Counted from the stretch's first letter, positions 8,772 to 17,799 are shown. The stretch is DNA of 34,958 nucleotides from Xenophilus sp. AP218F (GCA_002213445.1 NJIE01000007.1:1-34958), one strand, 5' to 3'. Made by a program: numbers and translations. Notes: generated from the letters alone by a model not told the origin.

Positions 8772-9340
8772 CAGTTGTGCGCATCAAACCACTTAGTGAT
8801 GGTCCCCGGTGCTCCACCTGTGCCCAGCACGGTCTTGCAAACAGTCGAGCCAGCCGACTTATTACACTGGCTGTCCGCTTCACGCAGAATCTCGTCCGGA
8901 ACGTTGGCCGATTGGATGCCATAGCGCACACCCGTCGTGGTATCGCGTACGATGGTTGCGGTGATTCCAGTAGCTATAGTGTCGAGCATCGCGGCGCCAG
9001 CGGCGTTGAATGTTGCCCCTTTGGCGTACGGACCACGCCAGTTGCTAGTCATGCTGATGCCGCAGAACGAATTAGCGGAATCCGCTTGGGTGTTCAGCGC
9101 GCGCAGCAAGGTCGGGTAGCAGCCACCATCTTGATTCAGCAAGCTGGCCCCCTGCCCCAGACTATCCATCGACGACAGCATCGCGGTTGCCTTCGATTTG
9201 GTGCTGTTCATGAAGGGCGCAACGATAGCGCCCAGAACGGCAATAATGGCGACGCCGATCATGAGCTCAAGAAGGGTAAAGCCCTCCTGGCGTTTGTTGC
9301 TTCGGCTTTTCGCTTGAGTATTATCGGAATTGAATTGCAT
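8771..9340 (-). CDS. pilS: Major type IVb pilin PilS
   Basis: The 189-residue prepilin has a 20-residue basic leader ending in Gly20. Phe21 and the canonical FTLLELMIGVAIIAVLGAIV helix with Glu at +5 follow. The mature size (about 169 residues) and four Cys in the C-terminal domain fit type IVb pilins such as R64 PilS and TcpA. A strong SD (AGGGGAAT) precedes the ATG. It lies just after the platform protein gene pilR, as in R64 (pilQ-pilR-pilS). A prepilin peptidase supplied by the host would cleave it. Confidence 0.9.
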   Translation of the reverse strand: MQFNSDNTQAKSRSNKRQEGFTLLELMIGVAIIAVLGAIVAPFMNSTKSKATAMLSSMDSLGQGASLLNQDGGCYPTLLRALNTQADSANSFCGISMTSNWRGPYAKGATFNAAGAAMLDTIATGITATIVRDTTTGVRYGIQSANVPDEILREADSQCNKSAGSTVCKTVLGTGGAPGTITKWFDAHN

Positions 9341-9359
9341 GAAATTCCCCTAGTTGGAG

Positions 9360-10547
9360 TTACAGGTTGGACAATGCGGCAATCATGTTCGGGAGAACAG
9401 TGACTGCGATGAAAGCCAGGACAAGTACGGCACCAAACATGGTGGAGCCGTAATTGACGATCGTGGCAAGAATGGTCGACTTGGTATTTACGATGTTGAT
9501 TTGCTCTTGCACCATCCGTCCGAGCTGATCCGGCAGAGAGCCGTTTTTGCTCGCTTTAAGAGCAATAACCACATAGCGAGGAAACTTGGCTTTCTCTGCC
9601 GCCTCAGCTTCGGTATGGGTATGTGCGAACTGGGCAAAGCGGCGCGCGCGCCGGCGGTTGACATCCATATTCGCCATGCGCTGAAGTGCCCGGAGCTGGA
9701 TCTCCTTTGGCATCCCCGCCTGATACAGTAGGCGGAAGCTCGACCACATCATGGCCAAGTCAGAACGCTCCGCGATATCCCGCGGAAGCTGGAAGGACAG
9801 AGCCAGGCTCTTGGCTAACGACGAGCGTATAAAAGCCACAAGCGCCATGCCGGTGAGCACATGAACGATCGTGGTGAGAGTCAGGTTTTCTCTGTACCAC
9901 AATGCAAAATGATAGAGTCCGCTTATCGAAGGCGGAATGTGATCCCCAAAGTTGTGCAGATACGATTCAGCGGTTGGAGGCAAGATGAACGCAAACGCTG
10001 CGTAGACGAGCATATAGAACGCCACGCCTAGGGCGGCTGGGGCGATCATCATGCGTCTAATGTTGCGATTACGCTCGTCCGTTCGACGGTGATCATCGGC
10101 CAGTGCGCGGAGGCCTTCGACCAGGTCTCCGCCCTTCTCGAGTGCAATCAGTACCTCGACATCTCGGCCAGAGAAAACACCGGTTTGACGAGCCGCTTCA
10201 CCCATGGTCAGGCCAGACTCCTGGATGACCAAAGCCATACTGTCCAATGCATGCCTTAATCTCGGGTCAGACACCAACTCGCTAGCCACCAACAGAGTCT
10301 CTGCCGTATTGCTTTTGCTCTCCCGCTGTGCCGCGCAAAACTCATACACACGAACCAATTCTTCGACAGGAATTGCTTTATTGAAGACGGTGGCGAGTGA
10401 GGCCTGCCAATCCAATTTGATAGTGTGGACCGCGTAGCCTGCGCGGCGCAGCTTGGCCGCGCAACGGAGGGAATCCTTACCATAAGCAATACCACTCACT
10501 GGACTGCCGCCCGGCGTACGGCCGCTATATTGAAAGGCGAACTCCAT
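9360..10547 (-). CDS. pilR: Inner-membrane platform protein PilR (T2SF family)
   Basis: The 395-residue protein has the GspF/PilC architecture: two related cytoplasmic helical domains (about 50-165 and 255-350). Hydrophobic segments follow the first (about 168-190), lie in the middle (225-240) and close the protein at the C terminus (365-390). The ESG..M/GEAARQTG.F and ALEKGG motifs of domain 1 and ALKASKNGSLPDQLGRM of domain 2 are typical of T2SF repeats. It anchors the assembly ATPase and pilin recruitment. It overlaps pilQ by one base, indicating translational coupling. Confidence 0.9.
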   Translation of the reverse strand: MEFAFQYSGRTPGGSPVSGIAYGKDSLRCAAKLRRAGYAVHTIKLDWQASLATVFNKAIPVEELVRVYEFCAAQRESKSNTAETLLVASELVSDPRLRHALDSMALVIQESGLTMGEAARQTGVFSGRDVEVLIALEKGGDLVEGLRALADDHRRTDERNRNIRRMMIAPAALGVAFYMLVYAAFAFILPPTAESYLHNFGDHIPPSISGLYHFALWYRENLTLTTIVHVLTGMALVAFIRSSLAKSLALSFQLPRDIAERSDLAMMWSSFRLLYQAGMPKEIQLRALQRMANMDVNRRRARRFAQFAHTHTEAEAAEKAKFPRYVVIALKASKNGSLPDQLGRMVQEQINIVNTKSTILATIVNYGSTMFGAVLVLAFIAVTVLPNMIAALSNL

Positions 10548-12637
10548 TAGTCTTCCCTCGGCACGTTTTCTCGAATTTCTTCGATCGACGTCACGCCATC
10601 AGCGACCATCTCCAACCCATGGCGCCACATGCGATGCTCCGTGGCGAATGCGGCATCATCGATCTCAGAAATGGGGGCATTGCGCTCGATCAGGCGCCGG
10701 ATGTTCGACGTCACTCGTAGCAGCTCGTAGACCATCCGACGGCCACGGTAGCCCGTGTGATTACACAGATGACAGCCGCCAGGGTTAGCTCGATAAAGCT
10801 GCACATTCGTGGTTGGGATCTTGCTGTCGGTCAGGGTTTGCCGGGTTTCCATCCTCGTGTCCGGTTGGCGACAATGAGTGCACAGGCGCCGGACCAGACG
10901 CTGACCAAGGATCGCTGACAGCTCGGATGCGACCATCTCGGCCGGTAGGTCGAAACGACGGAACTGGCTGATCGCAGACGGGGAGCGTTTAGTGTGGAAA
11001 GTGACGAAGCACAGGTGACCGGTATTGCTCGCGCGCAGCATCAAGTCGCAGGCTTCGGCGTCTCGAGCCTCACCCTGCAGGATCACGTCAGGGTCGTTCC
11101 GCAGCATGCCCTTCAAAAGAATCTTGCTGCCGCTCGCTTCATCGTAAGTGTTCGGGACTTCATACTGCTTCCAGCGGGGGTCGCGGAACTCGACCGGTCG
11201 CTCGATGGTTTGCAGCGAGCGGGCATCGGCATCGATGCGGCGCAGGCCAGCATACAGCGTCGTGGTTTTGCCAGAGCCAGTCGGCCCGGTGATGATGATC
11301 AACCCGGCGCTGGTCGATAGGATGTCTTCTAGGAACGTCTTGTCATGCGCTTTGAAGCCTAGCTTGTCCCAGTCAGTCACGGTGGACTGACCATCGTTTA
11401 CCCGGATCACCACGGTATCGCCACTGATCGCATGACCGAACTCCAAGCGGAAGTTCCAGCGCAAGAACATGTCTTGCACCTCTTTCTCGATTTCCCAGCC
11501 TTCCCGGGTTTGCAGGCCGCCCTCAACCATCAACTGCTGCTGCAGATCCTCGTTGGTGACGCCTGCCATATTGCGGAGCAGGTTATTGAGCGCTTCATAG
11601 GTTTTCAGGCTCATCGGCGCAAAGCGCTGCCTTACGCCATCGAATCGGTACAAGATGTAGCCGACCTTGGCAGTCCGCTCCAGGTGAATATCCGATGCAC
11701 CGCAGTAACAGGCATGACGAAGAAGATCGAAGACCAGCGCGCGGTTGGAGGCGAGCGCGATATTCTCTTCATCGTCGGCATGCAGATCGGACTTGGCGTT
11801 GGTTGCATCGCATTCGCGAATGCGTTGGAGCAGCGCCTGCTCGGTATTACTGAACCAGCGGAAATACACGCCCTGGACGGTGGTGGCCGAAGCGAATTTG
11901 AAATGGATATGCACTGGCAAGCTGCGAGTGCGGAAGAGGTCGTAGAAATAGTTTTCCGCATCGTTCCGATGATCGATGCGGCTAATCGCGACCGAGAGCT
12001 CGTGCGTCGCCGGATCGTAACCAACCGGGACAAACGGCTGGGGCTTGGGCAATGGGAATCCTAGCGCCAGATAATCGCTCAAATCGAGCTCGCGCGCCTG
12101 GTCGCTCGTAAGTGGCTCGTGGCTGTAGTACGCGGCCTGGACCCGCACCACTACATCGTCAGTCGCGTACCCAAGGTCACTGACGATATCAACGAGCTCT
12201 TCCTTGCGCTCGAGGCGCATTTGTAGCTGGCGGATTTGCAAAGGCATCAACCCCGCCCGGCGAAACAGGTTAGACAAGTCGCGGTTCTGCGCCTTTTGCT
12301 CGTCGAGCGCCTGTACCAGTTGCTCTGGCGTCAGCCTGCCTTGCTCAACGAGGTAACTGCCAAGCTGTGCACCCGATGCCTGATGCAGCCGGAGCGCGCT
12401 ATCAAGTTGCGCCTGGGTAATCCAGCCCTTTTCTACGAGAACCTCGCCCAGCCGAACGCGCAACGAGTCGTCCGTTTCGGTCAATGCGGTATTCTCTACC
12501 ATGGGCTCGCGAGTGATCGGCAGCGCAATCACGGTGGAGGCCGCGGGACGCTCATCAGCCTCGTGTACCGCGGCCCGATGATCAGACTTGCCCTGGTCGA
12601 GTTCTTTAGCATTCAATTCAAGTGAAAACATAGTCAT
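10547..12637 (-). CDS. pilQ: Pilus assembly ATPase PilQ (PilB/GspE type) with MshEN domain
   Basis: The 696-residue ATPase powers pilin polymerisation at the inner membrane. Residues 62-85 and 91-114 carry two copies of an (R/Q)LG..LVE.G motif, the MshEN fold that in MshE binds cyclic di-GMP. The catalytic half has Walker A GPTGSGKTTT at 451-460, an Asp box, a Walker B-type DVILQGEARD at 517-526 and the His box at 541-549. Cys pairs CTHC (586-589) and CHLC (622-625) form the zinc site of assembly ATPases. The gene overlaps its upstream neighbour by four bases and its downstream neighbour by one. At about 700 residues it is longer than R64 PilQ because of the N-terminal MshEN extension. Confidence 0.93.
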   Translation of the reverse strand: MTMFSLELNAKELDQGKSDHRAAVHEADERPAASTVIALPITREPMVENTALTETDDSLRVRLGEVLVEKGWITQAQLDSALRLHQASGAQLGSYLVEQGRLTPEQLVQALDEQKAQNRDLSNLFRRAGLMPLQIRQLQMRLERKEELVDIVSDLGYATDDVVVRVQAAYYSHEPLTSDQARELDLSDYLALGFPLPKPQPFVPVGYDPATHELSVAISRIDHRNDAENYFYDLFRTRSLPVHIHFKFASATTVQGVYFRWFSNTEQALLQRIRECDATNAKSDLHADDEENIALASNRALVFDLLRHACYCGASDIHLERTAKVGYILYRFDGVRQRFAPMSLKTYEALNNLLRNMAGVTNEDLQQQLMVEGGLQTREGWEIEKEVQDMFLRWNFRLEFGHAISGDTVVIRVNDGQSTVTDWDKLGFKAHDKTFLEDILSTSAGLIIITGPTGSGKTTTLYAGLRRIDADARSLQTIERPVEFRDPRWKQYEVPNTYDEASGSKILLKGMLRNDPDVILQGEARDAEACDLMLRASNTGHLCFVTFHTKRSPSAISQFRRFDLPAEMVASELSAILGQRLVRRLCTHCRQPDTRMETRQTLTDSKIPTTNVQLYRANPGGCHLCNHTGYRGRRMVYELLRVTSNIRRLIERNAPISEIDDAAFATEHRMWRHGLEMVADGVTSIEEIRENVPRED

Positions 12638-13161
12638 ACCCCCAGGACCAACAGATCCATCTCCACGCTGGTCGTGTTCACCTTGAGCTTGCGGATGGCA
12701 ACAGGGCGGGTGCTGATTGCACCGAGGAAGCGCTTCAGCCCCATGTAGTCGTGGTAATTTGCCTTGATATGCAACTCGACCGAGCGAACCGAGTTGTCGG
12801 TTTGGCCGAGCGGCGACGACATGCCGTCGAGCGGCATAGCATCGCGCGATGCCTGCGCTTTTGCGGTGCTGAGGCTGCTGAATTCCATCAGGTTGACGGC
12901 ACGATTTCGCTCAAGCATCAGCAGCGTCTCCGCCAGTTCGCGGTCAAGACTCACCAACGGCGTTTCATGAGCACCAGCTACCGCATGACGAAGCCCCTCC
13001 TGAACGGTTTGCGCTTGGTGCAATTGCTGCTCGGACTGGGCCCGCCTACCAGCTGCAACGGTGGCCCGCTCGGTCCCTGAGCGCAGGAAATAGATGCTAA
13101 TGAGCAACAAGGCCGCCAAGCCGATTAGGAAGTGCTTGGCTGTAATCGACATCGATGGCAT
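12634..13161 (-). CDS. Small bitopic inner-membrane pilus protein (PilO/GspM-like)
   Basis: The 175-residue protein has a short N-terminal tail, one transmembrane helix (about residues 9-26), a coiled-coil segment (35-60) and a C-terminal alpha/beta domain ending in a run of beta strand. This layout matches the PilO/GspM class of bitopic proteins that form the inner-membrane alignment complex. I chose this Met because GGAG lies 8 bases upstream; a start at 13173 is also possible. Its 5' end overlaps the upstream gene by more than 60 bases, an unusually long overlap, and its 3' end overlaps pilQ by four. The family assignment is from topology and context, not from a recognised sequence motif. 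Confidence 0.7.
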   Translation of the reverse strand: MPSMSITAKHFLIGLAALLLISIYFLRSGTERATVAAGRRAQSEQQLHQAQTVQEGLRHAVAGAHETPLVSLDRELAETLLMLERNRAVNLMEFSSLSTAKAQASRDAMPLDGMSSPLGQTDNSVRSVELHIKANYHDYMGLKRFLGAISTRPVAIRKLKVNTTSVEMDLLVLGV

Positions 13162-14266
13162 TGAGATCTCCATAAACTTTAATTCCGCTTCGGATCAGAC
13201 CTGCCGGAGGCGGTGCGGTAAGGGCGGTTTGCACTGCCGCAGAAGAGGCTGCGCGCGACAGGAACGGGAGAGAACTTGCATTCCCGGCTGCGTCTCCCTT
13301 GGCCGCGACCGTGACGGTGTAAACGACGCTCCCATTGCCGGCATCGAACCGGATAGTGGTGTCGGGATGCCACAGCTGCTCGGATGCCATAAACAATTGC
13401 GGCAGCGGCAGGGAAAGTTGCTGGCTGACACGCAGTGGCGCCTGGCGAATGGTGGCTGCATTGCTGCGCAGAATGGCTTGCGTGCGCGCATCCGCGTCTT
13501 GGCTCGCTCGCTCGTCAACGATGGCGGAGCCGAACCGCCATGCGGCAGTACCGCCGATGACCAAGAGCCCCAGCATGAGTATCCCGATTGCTGCCTTTTC
13601 CACCTGACTACGCCGGACTCCAGCGATCCGCTCTTCGCGATCGTAGGTCGGCACGATTGCTGCGACCTCGCGGATCTTATCCAAGGTGAAGAGATCTAGA
13701 TTGGCTGGCGGCTTGATTCGGTGCTGATCAGAAAAGGCCAGCACAAATTTCGGGAGACGTTCCTGATCCGGATCCAGGACGATCTGGGTTTTAACACCAC
13801 CATCAGGGAGCAGCGCAATCAGAACGCCAACGCAACCTGGGCCCAAATCACCAAGCAGAAAACCAGTTAGCTCGGGTTCCGAGGGAGGAGGCAGCCCTTT
13901 TTGTGCGCGTAGGAGGTCTAGCAACGCGACACCCGGTGTAATCGGAGCTGGCTCTTCCATGATGGCGTCCACACCGCGCGCATAAAGTGCACGATAAGGC
14001 TCTCCGCTCAGGTTGAGCATGCGCGACTGTTCGTCGGCTTCCGGATTGCTCAGCACCTGGGCAAGCGCATCCTTCTGACTGCGCTTCTTCGGAGCACTAA
14101 AGCGCATATCCGCTTTATCGAAAGCGATGATCCAATCGGTCTCAGCCGGAAGAGTATCCACAGCGCGCAATGCGTTGCCTTCGACGACAAAGCATCGACG
14201 CCCCAGAGTATTAACATCGGCGATCAAACCGATCCGTTCCGGGAGCTTCGGCTTGTGGCGTAGCAT
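13097..14266 (-). CDS. pilO: PilO-like type IVb pilus accessory protein
   Basis: The 389-residue protein has a large N-terminal cytoplasmic domain (1-215), a single transmembrane helix (about 225-248) and a periplasmic C-terminal domain. This is the topology of type IVb PilO/PilL-cytoplasmic (actin-like/PilN) proteins that couple the ATPase to the envelope complex. It lies between the secretin and ATPase genes, the place pilO occupies in R64. The start overlaps the stop of pilN by one base (TAATG). Sequence similarity to PilO is weak by eye, so the name is positional. Confidence 0.7.
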   Translation of the reverse strand: MLRHKPKLPERIGLIADVNTLGRRCFVVEGNALRAVDTLPAETDWIIAFDKADMRFSAPKKRSQKDALAQVLSNPEADEQSRMLNLSGEPYRALYARGVDAIMEEPAPITPGVALLDLLRAQKGLPPPSEPELTGFLLGDLGPGCVGVLIALLPDGGVKTQIVLDPDQERLPKFVLAFSDQHRIKPPANLDLFTLDKIREVAAIVPTYDREERIAGVRRSQVEKAAIGILMLGLLVIGGTAAWRFGSAIVDERASQDADARTQAILRSNAATIRQAPLRVSQQLSLPLPQLFMASEQLWHPDTTIRFDAGNGSVVYTVTVAAKGDAAGNASSLPFLSRAASSAAVQTALTAPPPAGLIRSGIKVYGDLNAIDVDYSQALPNRLGGLVAH

Positions 14267-15813
14267 TAAAGCGACTCCCCGATCAGGGCATCGACCCGCG
14301 GCGCCGGGATTACATTGGCGTGCACCAGGATAACGGTCCCGCGCTGCTCGTCCTTGTTGTTTCGCCCTTTCACCAGTTCGCCGAGACCAGGAATATCCAT
14401 CAGCCCAGGGACACCTTGCTGGATCTTCGACACCGTACCGCTGTTGGACCCGGCGATGATGACGGTCTTGCCACTTTCGACTGTTGTATTCAGATAGCCA
14501 TCAGTGACAGGGCGCATCGGGCCCACAAGCTGGGTCCCCCCGGGTAGGTTGAATTTCGAAAAACCGTCAATGCGGGCGATCAGCGGAACCAAGGTGACAT
14601 CGACGTACTGGTTCGACACTACATGTGGGATGGTGGCGAACGAAAGGCCCTGCATGGCAAATGCTAACGAGCCACTAGCTTGCACCGTCGCACTACCACT
14701 TCCGCTCGTAGTGTTGGTTGTTACGCTTGGTAAGTACGGGACTTGCTCAGCGTTGGTCAGAATCGCCGGTGCGTGATTGTTTGGACGACCGTGGTAGCGG
14801 ACCAGTACATTCACATCGGTGATCTTGCGCAATGCTTCGATGACACCGCTCACACTTTTTCGAGTGATGGTTGCGTCAAATGCCGGCGAGTCGACAACCG
14901 AGGCAGAGTTCATCACCTTGACGGTCCCGTTGGTGACGCCACTAAGCACCTTGGTCCAATCGAAACCCATCTGAAACTGATCGGTCAGGCCAACATCGAG
15001 AACCGTCGCCTCAATGTCCACCACAGTCAGCGCATCGCGCAACCAAGTTTCGACAAAGTCGCGGGCGCGGCGCAAATCACTGGCCGACCCCGGCACCGAG
15101 ATCAGGCCGGTCTCCGGATTGGCCTTAACCCGGGCCGCTGACGACGTAGACAGAACTCCCTTCAAGTGCTCCACCACGGTATTGACCGAGTATGCATGCT
15201 TCCCCTGAACCGATACCGTAGCATTGTCGCTGCCGTCGCCACTTCCGCCGCCTCCGCCACCTTCACCCGCCCCGCCACTACTCGTCCCACCGCCGGCACT
15301 GGTACCCAGGGAGTTTGACACGTTGGTATCAATACTCGTGGATTTGAGCACCCCAACCGGAATGCGGAAGGTGTATACGCCTTCATTCGCTAGTGACACG
15401 ATATGCCGAGTACGATCAATGATCGCCACCACTCCGCCAGCAAAGGCAACTTCACGGATGGCTGTTTCAGCATCTAACTGCCGAAAACTCACCGAAACCG
15501 GAATGCGGGTGTCAACATTGCCTACTGCGGTTACTTCGTAACCAGCCTGCTGAGCCAGCGCACGCAGCGTCGGCATCAGCGGTGCACGCTCTACGCTAAG
15601 TGTCACACCGCCACCCGATGGCCGGGTATAGTCCGCGGATTGCGCTCGTAAATACGGGCTATTGGTTTCCAGAAGCGAGGGATCGGCTTTCGATCGGCTT
15701 ACGTCAGCAATACCAGATTTCACCCTCTGCTTGACGTGTTCAGCGGGAGCCACACACCCCGCAAATAGCAGCGTCATAACCAGTACGGAATATCTCAGTT
15801 GGAAGTTAATCAC
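14266..15813 (-). CDS. pilN: Outer-membrane secretin PilN, lipoprotein
   Basis: The 515-residue secretin has a GTG start supported by GAGGAG 7-8 bases upstream. The start lies inside the end of the preceding gene. A lipobox (LFAGC, Cys about residue 20) follows the signal sequence. N-terminal secretin domains cover about 60-150 (the VTLSVERAPL and IPVSVSFRQLDAETAIRE regions). A Gly/Ser-rich linker (about 170-200) comes next, then an N3-like domain with NPETGLISVPGS, and the beta-barrel secretin core with VVSNQYVDVTLVPLIARI and the closing SGKTVIIAGS...QGVPGLMDIPGLGELVKG motif. The Gly-rich linker is long. It would form the pilus exit pore and is probably assisted by the DotD-like lipoprotein. 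Confidence 0.93.
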   Translation of the reverse strand: MINFQLRYSVLVMTLLFAGCVAPAEHVKQRVKSGIADVSRSKADPSLLETNSPYLRAQSADYTRPSGGGVTLSVERAPLMPTLRALAQQAGYEVTAVGNVDTRIPVSVSFRQLDAETAIREVAFAGGVVAIIDRTRHIVSLANEGVYTFRIPVGVLKSTSIDTNVSNSLGTSAGGGTSSGGAGEGGGGGGSGDGSDNATVSVQGKHAYSVNTVVEHLKGVLSTSSAARVKANPETGLISVPGSASDLRRARDFVETWLRDALTVVDIEATVLDVGLTDQFQMGFDWTKVLSGVTNGTVKVMNSASVVDSPAFDATITRKSVSGVIEALRKITDVNVLVRYHGRPNNHAPAILTNAEQVPYLPSVTTNTTSGSGSATVQASGSLAFAMQGLSFATIPHVVSNQYVDVTLVPLIARIDGFSKFNLPGGTQLVGPMRPVTDGYLNTTVESGKTVIIAGSNSGTVSKIQQGVPGLMDIPGLGELVKGRNNKDEQRGTVILVHANVIPAPRVDALIGESL

Positions 15814-17128
15814 GGCACTTCTCCTCTTCAGAGCCGGCCGGGTAAACCTCCACAACTGGCTTTACATTGCCTCGATGCACGCAAATGGATAGCCCGTAGT
15901 TGCGCACGACGTTGAATATTGCTTTCTCTGGCTGATCAGCATGGACGGCCAGCCCACGCTCAAGGCGGAATTGCGAGGGTGCGTTCCATTCCAAATCCAT
16001 CGGCGGCTGCTGCTTGGAAAGATAGATACTGATTGCATCGGGTAGCCACTGCCCATCAGCTACCCGCAAGGTCAGCACTTCCCTCCGTTTGGCCTCTTCG
16101 GCTTGTTTCAGCTTCTCCGCTTCTGCGGCTTTCTTAACCTGCTCAGCCTCCGCTAGGCGCAGTGCTTCTTCCTTAGCTTTTTTATCTGCTTCGCCCCTCT
16201 GGATGTCCCCCGCTTCAGTTTGTTGAAGATCAATTTGCAAGGTGTCGGTATCTTCAGACGCAGGGATTGAGGCCAAGGAGGCGGAGATAAGGCGAGCTTG
16301 ACCAGGGAGTGAAACACGGTCAGCCGAAACAGGACGCCAGTTGTCGGGATTGGTGTCGAACTGGGCGCGACCGGCAATTCGGCGGGAGGTTTCACCGACA
16401 AGAATCCGCTGGCCATCGCCAGTTACGGTCTGCTGGCTCTCCGCGACCTTGGTCTGAGATACCATGCCCTTTTGACGCAGCTGGGCGTATAAAACCATCC
16501 CACCGTAGTCGCGGGTCAACCGATTGAAGTTGGCCTGTAAGATGGCTTCTGCCTGACGCTGGCCATCGCTCCATCCTGCTTTAACGGCCTCTTGCCACAC
16601 CGCAGCTTCTTCATCGTTCTTCGGCCTGACTTCATGTTGTGGAAGGTCTACCGCCTGGGTGCCGTTCAAACCAATGTAAAGGTAATCGCGCCAGGTTGGC
16701 GGCACGCTAACGAAGCGTTCCTCACGCTCGATAGAGTAAGAACGATCAGCAGTCCGGATCTGGTCGCTGCTGATGGATGCGATGTCTTGTGAGCGTACGA
16801 TGACCGGAGGCAGCGAACCCTGCGCGCTCATCAGAGGGGTGAAGTTATACAGGGTATCAAGTTGTTGCCCACGTGCTTGCAACGACTCTCGAAGCTGCTT
16901 TGTTCGGGCCAGCAAACCGCCACGAAACCCGACAGTGCGACCAGCATCGGTCAGCATCTGTAGCCGCAGTGACGAGATCCCGGTCGAAGCCTGGGAAACC
17001 GGTTTAAGTAATGCGTCAAGCGACGGTGCCTCCTGACCAACAGCCAGTTCGTCAGCCAAGCTGAGTTGGGCCATCAGTAAGCCAACAATCAACATAGGCA
17101 TAGAAGCAACAAACGGAATGATCCTCAT
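15806..17128 (-). CDS. dotC: DotC-like protein fused to a C-terminal TcpQ/PilL-type domain
   Basis: The 440-residue exported protein has signal residues 1-25 and no lipobox Cys, unlike classical DotC lipoproteins. Residues 45-270 match DotC/IncI TraI: LDTLYNF at 90-96, SLPPVI at 105-110, FVSVPPTWRDYL at 139-150, AGWSDGQRQAEAIL at 184-197, DYGGMVLY at 207-214 and TVTGDGQ at 234-240. A Lys/Glu/Ala coiled coil (310-350) leads to a C-terminal domain (351-432) of TcpQ/PilL type (W-LPDAI and SFxxERG-like features). DotC and DotD bring secretin-like DotH to the outer membrane; TcpQ-type domains support pilus secretins. One chain therefore carries two secretin-helper modules. The SD (TAGGAG) overlaps the stop of the dotD-like gene. 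Confidence 0.85.
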   Translation of the reverse strand: MRIIPFVASMPMLIVGLLMAQLSLADELAVGQEAPSLDALLKPVSQASTGISSLRLQMLTDAGRTVGFRGGLLARTKQLRESLQARGQQLDTLYNFTPLMSAQGSLPPVIVRSQDIASISSDQIRTADRSYSIEREERFVSVPPTWRDYLYIGLNGTQAVDLPQHEVRPKNDEEAAVWQEAVKAGWSDGQRQAEAILQANFNRLTRDYGGMVLYAQLRQKGMVSQTKVAESQQTVTGDGQRILVGETSRRIAGRAQFDTNPDNWRPVSADRVSLPGQARLISASLASIPASEDTDTLQIDLQQTEAGDIQRGEADKKAKEEALRLAEAEQVKKAAEAEKLKQAEEAKRREVLTLRVADGQWLPDAISIYLSKQQPPMDLEWNAPSQFRLERGLAVHADQPEKAIFNVVRNYGLSICVHRGNVKPVVEVYPAGSEEEKCRD

Positions 17129-17138
17129 TGATGGACTC

Positions 17139-17582
17139 CTAGGAAGACGGGGGGCGGTTGTAATGCAGAACCAGCTTGTCTGGGTGCTGCTCAAGCGTTG
17201 CTCGATAGCCGATTTGCGCTCGGATCTGATTGAGCACAGAGGCGTAGCTCTCATTCCGGACATTGACACTGATCGGCAGAGGCAATCGCACCCCTACGAA
17301 AGCGAACGACTGGCCACGGTCATGGGCTAGCTTGTTGAGCAGCTGGAGAGCATCGCCATGCCATTCCTGGGTAATTCGCGAATCTGAAGGGCGCGGTGCG
17401 CCTAGCAGAATGCTGGAATTGAGTGCACCAGCATGGTAGAGCTCTACCAATGCACTCTGAACAGCCCGTGCGCTTTCCAATATCTGGCGATCGACAGCTG
17501 CCTGGGTGGTATCGACAGGCTGATTTGTCGCGCAACCAGCCACGCCAATCGATGCCATCAACACGAGGACAAATTTATGCAT
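17139..17582 (-). CDS. dotD: DotD/TraH-like outer-membrane lipoprotein, first gene of pilus operon
   Basis: The 147-residue lipoprotein has a signal peptide with lipobox VAGC (Cys17). After a helical segment, a C-terminal secretin-N-domain-like fold carries W-G...LLNKLAHDRG, F.FVGVRLPLPISV and the closing L..I..QIGYRATLEQ...LVLHY. This matches the pattern of DotD, whose structure resembles the periplasmic domain of secretins. It opens the operon, 61 bases downstream of a TATAAT box, with SD AAGGAGG. In Dot/Icm and IncI systems DotD works with DotC to place the outer-membrane ring. A PilL-like lipoprotein is the alternative, but the gene beside it is a DotC homologue. Confidence 0.8.
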   Translation of the reverse strand: MHKFVLVLMASIGVAGCATNQPVDTTQAAVDRQILESARAVQSALVELYHAGALNSSILLGAPRPSDSRITQEWHGDALQLLNKLAHDRGQSFAFVGVRLPLPISVNVRNESYASVLNQIRAQIGYRATLEQHPDKLVLHYNRPPSS

Positions 17583-17602
17583 AAGAGAAAAGCCTCCTTT
17601 TC

Positions 17603-17622
17603 CGTAGAAATACTAATCTACG
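17603..17622 (-). promoter_or_regulatory. 5'-UTR hairpin upstream of the pilus operon
   Basis: CGTAGA pairs with TCTACG around an 8-base loop, between the promoter and the AAGGAGG SD of the first pilus gene. It could modulate mRNA stability or ribosome access. Confidence 0.45.
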
Positions 17623-17642
17623 AAAAAAATAGAGGCAAGCAA

Positions 17643-17669
17643 ATTATACGATAGGCATGCGTTGTGCAA
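17643..17669 (-). promoter_or_regulatory. Sigma-70-like promoter of the pilus operon
   Basis: On the minus strand a perfect -10 TATAAT (17648-17643) has a TTGCAC hexamer upstream (17669-17664). The 15-base spacing is shorter than ideal, so an activator or a different -35 may be involved. It sits between the relaxase terminator and the first pilus gene. Confidence 0.6.
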
Positions 17670-17760
17670 TACCAAGGCAACAAAAAATGAGCCCGCCGGT
17701 AGACACACGGATAAGGACCGGGCACTCGGGAATAGTTGCTGAACCGAATCTTCCCCATCG

Positions 17761-17799
17761 AAAAACAACGCCACCCGGCTGTATGTAGCGGGTGGCGTT
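17761..17799 (-). terminator. Intrinsic terminator of the mobC-relaxase operon
   Basis: On the minus strand, AACGCCACCCG pairs perfectly with CGGGTGGCGTT around an 11-base loop, and GTTTTTC follows. It lies 21 bases past the relaxase stop and separates the mobilization and pilus operons. Confidence 0.9.

Noticed and set aside
7935-9340. Shufflon (PilV C-terminal switching)
   Set aside because: No inverted 19-bp-type recombination sites, alternative C-terminal segments or Rci-like recombinase were found near the pilin genes.
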